This document shows positions 59,260-64,000 of a stretch of 64,000 nucleotides of DNA, in pieces (position 1 is the stretch's first letter; each line of letters starts with the position of its first letter). A model generated the notes under the pieces. That model had not been told where the DNA came from. It ran no database searches and saw only the letters and a list, made by a program, of their open reading frames with translations. This DNA is from Hexactinellida sp. DTS-2022 (Eukaryota; Porifera; Hexactinellida), in the NCBI GenBank assembly GCA_028753945.1, contig JAPNXP010000001.1, positions 14,250,501-14,314,500 of the forward strand, read 5' to 3'. The position numbers and the translations under genes are program-made.

Positions 59260-60615
59260 GTAAGTATCAGGTCCATAACGGTGCAATTCTCCTTGCTGAC
59301 GTAGGAGTCAGAGAACTCCGGGTTTGTGGCTTCGTGGTTCAGGAGTCCGGACAGCTCCTCCCGCGGCTTAGAGAAGCTTTGTTGAGCAGAGACAGACTCG
59401 GAATTTTCAGGGATTCCTTGTCTGCAGTTATAACGCGGCGTCTATGTACCTGACCAGGAGTGGAATGATCAGATGCATGTTCTCGTGCCCGACTGTTGAG
59501 GAGTGTGCAGGTCCTCATGTCCGTTGGCCGCTGTCTGGGGGGAGTGGTACAGGGGGTGCGAGAAGAAGGAGAGCAGCAGCTCTATGAAATCTCTGTTCAT
59601 GATTGGCGGCGCTTCTCGGAGGAGCGGAGAAGGAGACGGAGTTATGTGCTGCAGGTAGCTTGTAGCTATGTGTGACCAAAGCATTCCTGAAGTGGACATT
59701 TGTCTCAATGGATACGGACGCTGTGGTTGTGAGAATGCAGAGGAGCCAGTAGTAGGTGGCCTTTGCTCGGAGGCTGAGAAAAGGGTGTGCGACTGGTACC
59801 CAGGAGAACGATCCTACCTTGGTATGGCATCCGACCTGAGAACACTCCTTAATGTTAATCTACAAAAGTGATACAGTATAATACAGTATAGTCGGTTAAT
59901 ACAGCCACAGGGTAATTGGGTTCTCTCCTCCATTGGGTTTAATATTTCTGGAGTATCGGGGAAGGTAGTAGTCTGGGACTACTATACCGGCAGGAGGCAC
60001 GAATGGTCGTGACAAGCGTGACCACACACCTTCGCGAGGTGAGTCATTGGGGTACAATGTTTCTGATAATTGCGTCAAATAAAACTCGTACCCAAAATCA
60101 CCTACACAGTTAGACTCTACGAACACTGTGACATCATGAATATGCTCCTGTGCACCAGTCTGTGCAGAGACCCTCGGTGGGACTCCCATAACGTCTGTGA
60201 CTCTAGACATGTAGCTGTTGTCCGAGACGGACACGGTTATACCAAGCTGCTCTACGAACACTGCGGCATCATGAATATGCTCCTGTGCACCAGTCTGTGC
60301 AGAGACCCTCGGTGGGACTCCCATAACGTCTGTGACTCTAGGCATGTAGCTGTTGTCCGAGACGGACACGGTTATACCAAGCTGCTCTACGAATACCTGC
60401 CGCATCATGAATATGCGTATCCAGTGTCTGTCCTGGGTCCCGAGCTCTGCCAGATGGTGCTGTTGTTCCCGTCGAACAGCTGACCCGCCTTTTCGCATTT
60501 GTGGACTGGAGTATGGCTTGTGCACCTTCTGGTAGGGCTCAAACCCGCCACCCAACTCTCCGGAATATATCCAAGATATCTGCTTTGGATGCACGTAGAT
60601 TATCAGAGCTTCCAA
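59260..60615 (-). pseudogene. Unidentified gene-like fragments with a 132 bp tandem duplication
   Basis: The open frame 60615-59896 (239 codons) contains two near-identical tandem copies of a 44-residue block (VFVEQLGITVSVSDNSYM, then VTDVMGVPPRVSAQTGAQEH) and a third partial copy. It ends PFVPPAGIVVPDYYLPRYS and IKPNGGENPITLW. A second open piece at 59708-59469 includes APPIMNRDFIELLLSFFSHP. Composition and GC content are unlike the AT-rich surroundings, as for other captured or retrocopied host sequence in this window. I do not recognise the protein. The position behind a hAT end (59189) may mean capture; this is speculative. Confidence 0.45.
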
Positions 60616-62514
60616 CTTGTTTAATTCGTAATTATATCATTACAATTCAACTTACTCGTTAACTTAATGTTACTAAATTAATACCACCGTAGCTAAGGAG
60701 CAAGGCATAAACTAATTATAGTGCTACATTCGCCTATCAAGTGACTTTTTGAGGGAAAGTCGCCTCTCGGGTACCCCCTATTTCTTCCCAAATCTCCTGA
60801 CCAACGTTTTAGCCGCTTGACGCCGACAGAATCTGATAACAGGTTACAGGGAAATTAGGTAACGTGAAATTAGGTACCGTCCGAATGACACTCTATTTGA
60901 CAATATTGTAATCCAGAAATGCAAATTCTGTCACACATTGGCTAAGCGCCCTCCACCCTTGAAAGCATAACGCAACATTTGAACTGATGCTATTCACCAT
61001 TATATGTCCAGCAGCCAGTGACCCTTAGCCATGCGACGAATTAGTCGCCATAAAACAGTCTTCATTGGGATAAGTACGAAACAAAAATATTTGATTTCGC
61101 TTTACAAACAGGAAAAATTTGGGGTTGCCCTCAGGCTTTCATCGCGGAAAAATTTCTGCTCGCCTAGATTCAGTTTGAGCTCTCTTATACGCGCATAAAT
61201 ACTAAATTTATATTACGTGTATGGGAGCATCTCTCGACTTTGCGCGCCTAGTCAAGTTCCCTATCAAAATTATGCGCCTAGAAGCGTGTCACGCACGCCT
61301 GGATGAAAACTTGGTTGTCCATCTTAGCTACTTATTCCAATACACACTGTTTTATGGAGACTAATTCATCTCATGGCGACGGGTCACTGGCTAGTAACTA
61401 TTATGGGAGTTAAACATGCACACCAACTAGTATTGGTATATAGAACAAATCACGATTATAACTATCATGCAATTTGTATTATACCAATAGCATTAATAAT
61501 GTTAAGATACTTCTTCTACTCACTAATCTTTTATGAGAATGCGAGAGTGCTCTCGTGGATTCTACTCTAGTGCGCAACGTTAATAGTAAACAGTTTGAAT
61601 TAATTCAACGCCTTATTAAGCCATTGTTAGTGGGAATCTTGTTAAAGTTCCACCGCCCGGATCTGATATCACATCAATCGAAATTGTTATCATTGTAATT
61701 ATTCTAGCATTCTCAGATATACTTCGTGTGGAGCTGAAACAATATTACCATTAATTAACACTGGTGTTTGTGCTGCAAAAATTAATACCATTAATTTTAA
61801 TATTTAATAGTTTCAAGAAAACGGTAGTTTACGAATACTTTTGGTAGGGCATTGTATAGGAGATATGTAGCAAAAGGAAACTCACAGACAATGTGAAACA
61901 AATTCAATAATTGAATGAACGGATGTGTCTGATGAATAATTAACGTCTGTTCAAATATAAACTATTTTATGCATCGCCCAATCAGATTAAGGCTATTCAC
62001 TTAACATTTTAATGGATCTGAGACTGAAATTTCATTGGTTGTGGATCTGTTAGAACGTATAGGCTTATATAAAAAGAAAATCTTTAATCAGAAATATAAA
62101 CGATTATAATTTGCATTGTTTAAACAGAATATTCCATATAATCTATTCTATAGATTCATTTCGAATATCAACATTCCAGAGAAACAGATCAAGTGAGTTT
62201 CAATTATAGTTGCTAAATTGACATACGTATATGTATACAAACTCTTCCATTAGAGTTCAAAACCATAGTAAATTCGGTTCTAACGTACCCCTCCAGCAAA
62301 ATAAAATTGGTTACAACATACAAGATTGTAACTACTTACCCTACATAGAAATACGTACATATTATGTGGCAGCACATCTTGTGCGGGACGTGCGGAAAGC
62401 TCTGTACTACTTTTTAAAAGAGAAACTTCGAAGTTTCGGCATAGAGTCATCTGATTAGCGAGAAAATCTGATCATAGAATCGGTTGTGTATTGTGGCCGC
62501 CATGTTACCTCCAT

Positions 62515-62936
62515 CAGAGTGGACCATGGGTCAACATTGGTGACCCATGACCCATCTGACCCATCCCATTTCTGACCCATGACCCATGACCCATTGACCC
62601 ATTGACCCATGACCCATCGAGTGACCCATTGACCCATCACACAATTTAAATATCTAAATACTATAGTGTAACATTAACAGAATAACAGAATAACCGTTTA
62701 AATTACCTCAACAAACCTACTTGTTGCAATGTTGAATACGTTTAGTATTTCAATGGACATCATCAATGTTATAATAATATTGATGATGATGAGTGAAACG
62801 TATTTTAACTGAATATTACATTGAAATTCACATGGGTCATGGGTCATGGGTCACGGAGCCGTGACCCATGACCCATCTGACCCATCGATTTAGGTGACCC
62901 ATCTGACCCATGACCCATGACCCATGGTCCACTCTG
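62515..62936. mobile_element. hAT-type MITE with TGACCCAT word arrays
   Basis: A 422 bp element with ends CAGAGTGGACCATGGGTCA and complement, and a perfect 8 bp duplication acctccat (62507-62514, 62937-62944). Both subterminal regions are dense runs of TGACCCAT or ATGGGTCA. Absent from segment A. Confidence 0.93.
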
Positions 62937-63306
62937 ACCTCCATACAGGTCAAAAAATCAATTAATTCCTATTTACAGTTTGGTAGTAAAATGAGTCACC
63001 CTATATAATGAGTAAAATTCGGTTAACGAGTGTGACAATTCTATCCATAGAGAGAGACATTACCAAAGTTACGAATTTTCACAAATTTATCAATGGCTTT
63101 GAGGTTATGAATTCAAGAAAACTTTTATATAAATGTAAAATGTATCATATTATCTCACGCTTGGGTAAGGGGGAGGACTCTTGTGAAGTATGCCACTTGA
63201 TCGAATCACTTTATTGAAATGCCCTGTATCATTAAGTCCTGATGGTTACATTGTGAGATTACACTGAGGTTATGAGGTCATATATAATTAGCTTACATGT
63301 CTGTTA

Positions 63307-63643
63307 GGCCATATAAAATAAATAACTTGTTTATCATCCCCGTCCGTCCCAATATTTACCTCCCGTCAGGAAATATTTTATTGTTATCTTATTAACATAA
63401 CTATAAACTTGTGTAAAGTACTCCTAATGTAGCAAATTTTAATTAGTCTTGTATTTAGGGCATTACTTTCATTATTTGGGCATTGGCATGTGATTTTATA
63501 TTAAATTCAATTATTAATTTGTATTGTTTGGCATAGGATAATGTTATTTGCATATTAATGGAAATAAAAAATAAAATCCAGTCCGCCGTCCGTGATATCT
63601 GAAAAGATCTGGATGATAAACAATTTATTTATTTAACCTGGCC
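63307..63643. mobile_element. PIF/Harbinger-type MITE
   Basis: A 337 bp element with ends GGCCATATAAAATAAATAAC and the complement of GGCCAGGTTAAATAAATAAA, flanked by TTA on both sides (63304-63306, 63644-63646). Segment A has the undisturbed site TGTTAGTACT near 14733. A 3 bp TTA duplication is typical of Harbinger. Confidence 0.85.
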
Positions 63644-64000
63644 TTAGTACTTCTATCTGTATCAGCTCTATGGTACAGTGCAATGTGCCACGTGCTACGC
63701 TTCTGATAATGCATAGCTTGTGAATAAGTATGCAGATACAGCCATAGCTCTTAGTGTATACTGAGTATAAGAATACTTAGATTAATAGTAGTCATAAAAT
63801 ACTAAACGCAAATTCAACTGTAACAACAAACTCAAACAATAATAACAATTCAATAACACTGCTTGTAACGATCTACTACATTAGAAGAGAGATTTGTAAA
63901 CAAACTGTGCACAAAGTGAGTTAAATATGTAGATATAATTGTCAGTTTTAAGTTGGCCAGCCATTTTCCTGGCTGTAGTGTGATTAAACTATTTGTAGTT

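Larger units (their letters stand above)
61071..64000. repeat. Segment B of the ~3 kb non-coding duplication
   Basis: Collinear with 11735-15085 in direct orientation and continuing beyond the window. It retains the empty site for the element 12682-13555 (ccattaat at 61788-61795) and bears its own insertions at 62515-62936 and 63307-63643. No coding sequence supported. Confidence 0.85.

Noticed and set aside
60070..60483. 137-codon plus-strand frame with an internal repeat
   Set aside because: Complement of the tandem block in the minus-strand frame 60615-59896. The minus frame is longer and less Cys/His-biased, though neither is identified.

Overview
This window is AT-rich eukaryotic DNA that reads like an early-branching metazoan genome, most plausibly a sponge. 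The evidence is a NACHT receptor (NLR) with death-fold-like N-terminus, an adhesion-type GPCR with a C-type lectin ectodomain, GT-AG introns including 48-49 bp ones, and a very dense animal-type transposon load (Helitron, Ty3/gypsy, hAT, Tc1/mariner, Harbinger, integrase-coding and XPG-nuclease elements). The species cannot be fixed from sequence alone. I saw no rRNA, tRNA or CRISPR.

Layout. 1-9.3 kb: a decayed Helitron (minus strand) abutting a Ty3/gypsy relic (plus strand). The Helitron is split by a 4.7 kb hAT-ended element that carries a KRBA2/Ginger-like integrase, which is itself split by a MITE. 9.7-11.5 kb: a broken copy of the transcription elongation factor Spt5. 11.7-15.1 kb: non-coding segment A, repeated at 61.07-64.0 kb (segment B). 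15.1-22.9 kb: mostly non-coding, with MITEs and a possible old retroelement. 23.0-26.4 kb: a 1137-residue NLR-type immune receptor in one coding exon. 27-30.1 kb: foldback elements and MITEs. 30.3-33.9 kb: a second copy of the Helitron plus gypsy composite. 34.4-35.3 kb: an unidentified host-gene fragment. 36-37.7 kb: repeats. 37.7-48.2 kb (minus): a complete 8-exon gene for a C-type-lectin adhesion GPCR. 49.2-50.8 kb: a Tc1/mariner element with an undamaged transposase. 52.6-58.4 kb (minus): a decayed tandem paralogue of the lectin GPCR with two lectin exons, a premature stop and a 1.5 kb palindromic insertion. 59.2-60.6 kb: unidentified gene-like fragments. 61-64 kb: segment B with two clean MITE insertions.

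The main biological content is two membrane or cytosolic recognition genes (NLR and lectin GPCR, the latter tandemly duplicated) in a transposon nest. For the lectin GPCR I derived all eight exons by hand. Every splice phase agrees and the summed coding length is 1911 nt (636 residues plus stop). Several insertions can be dated relative to each other, because the duplicated segments or target-site duplications show the empty site.
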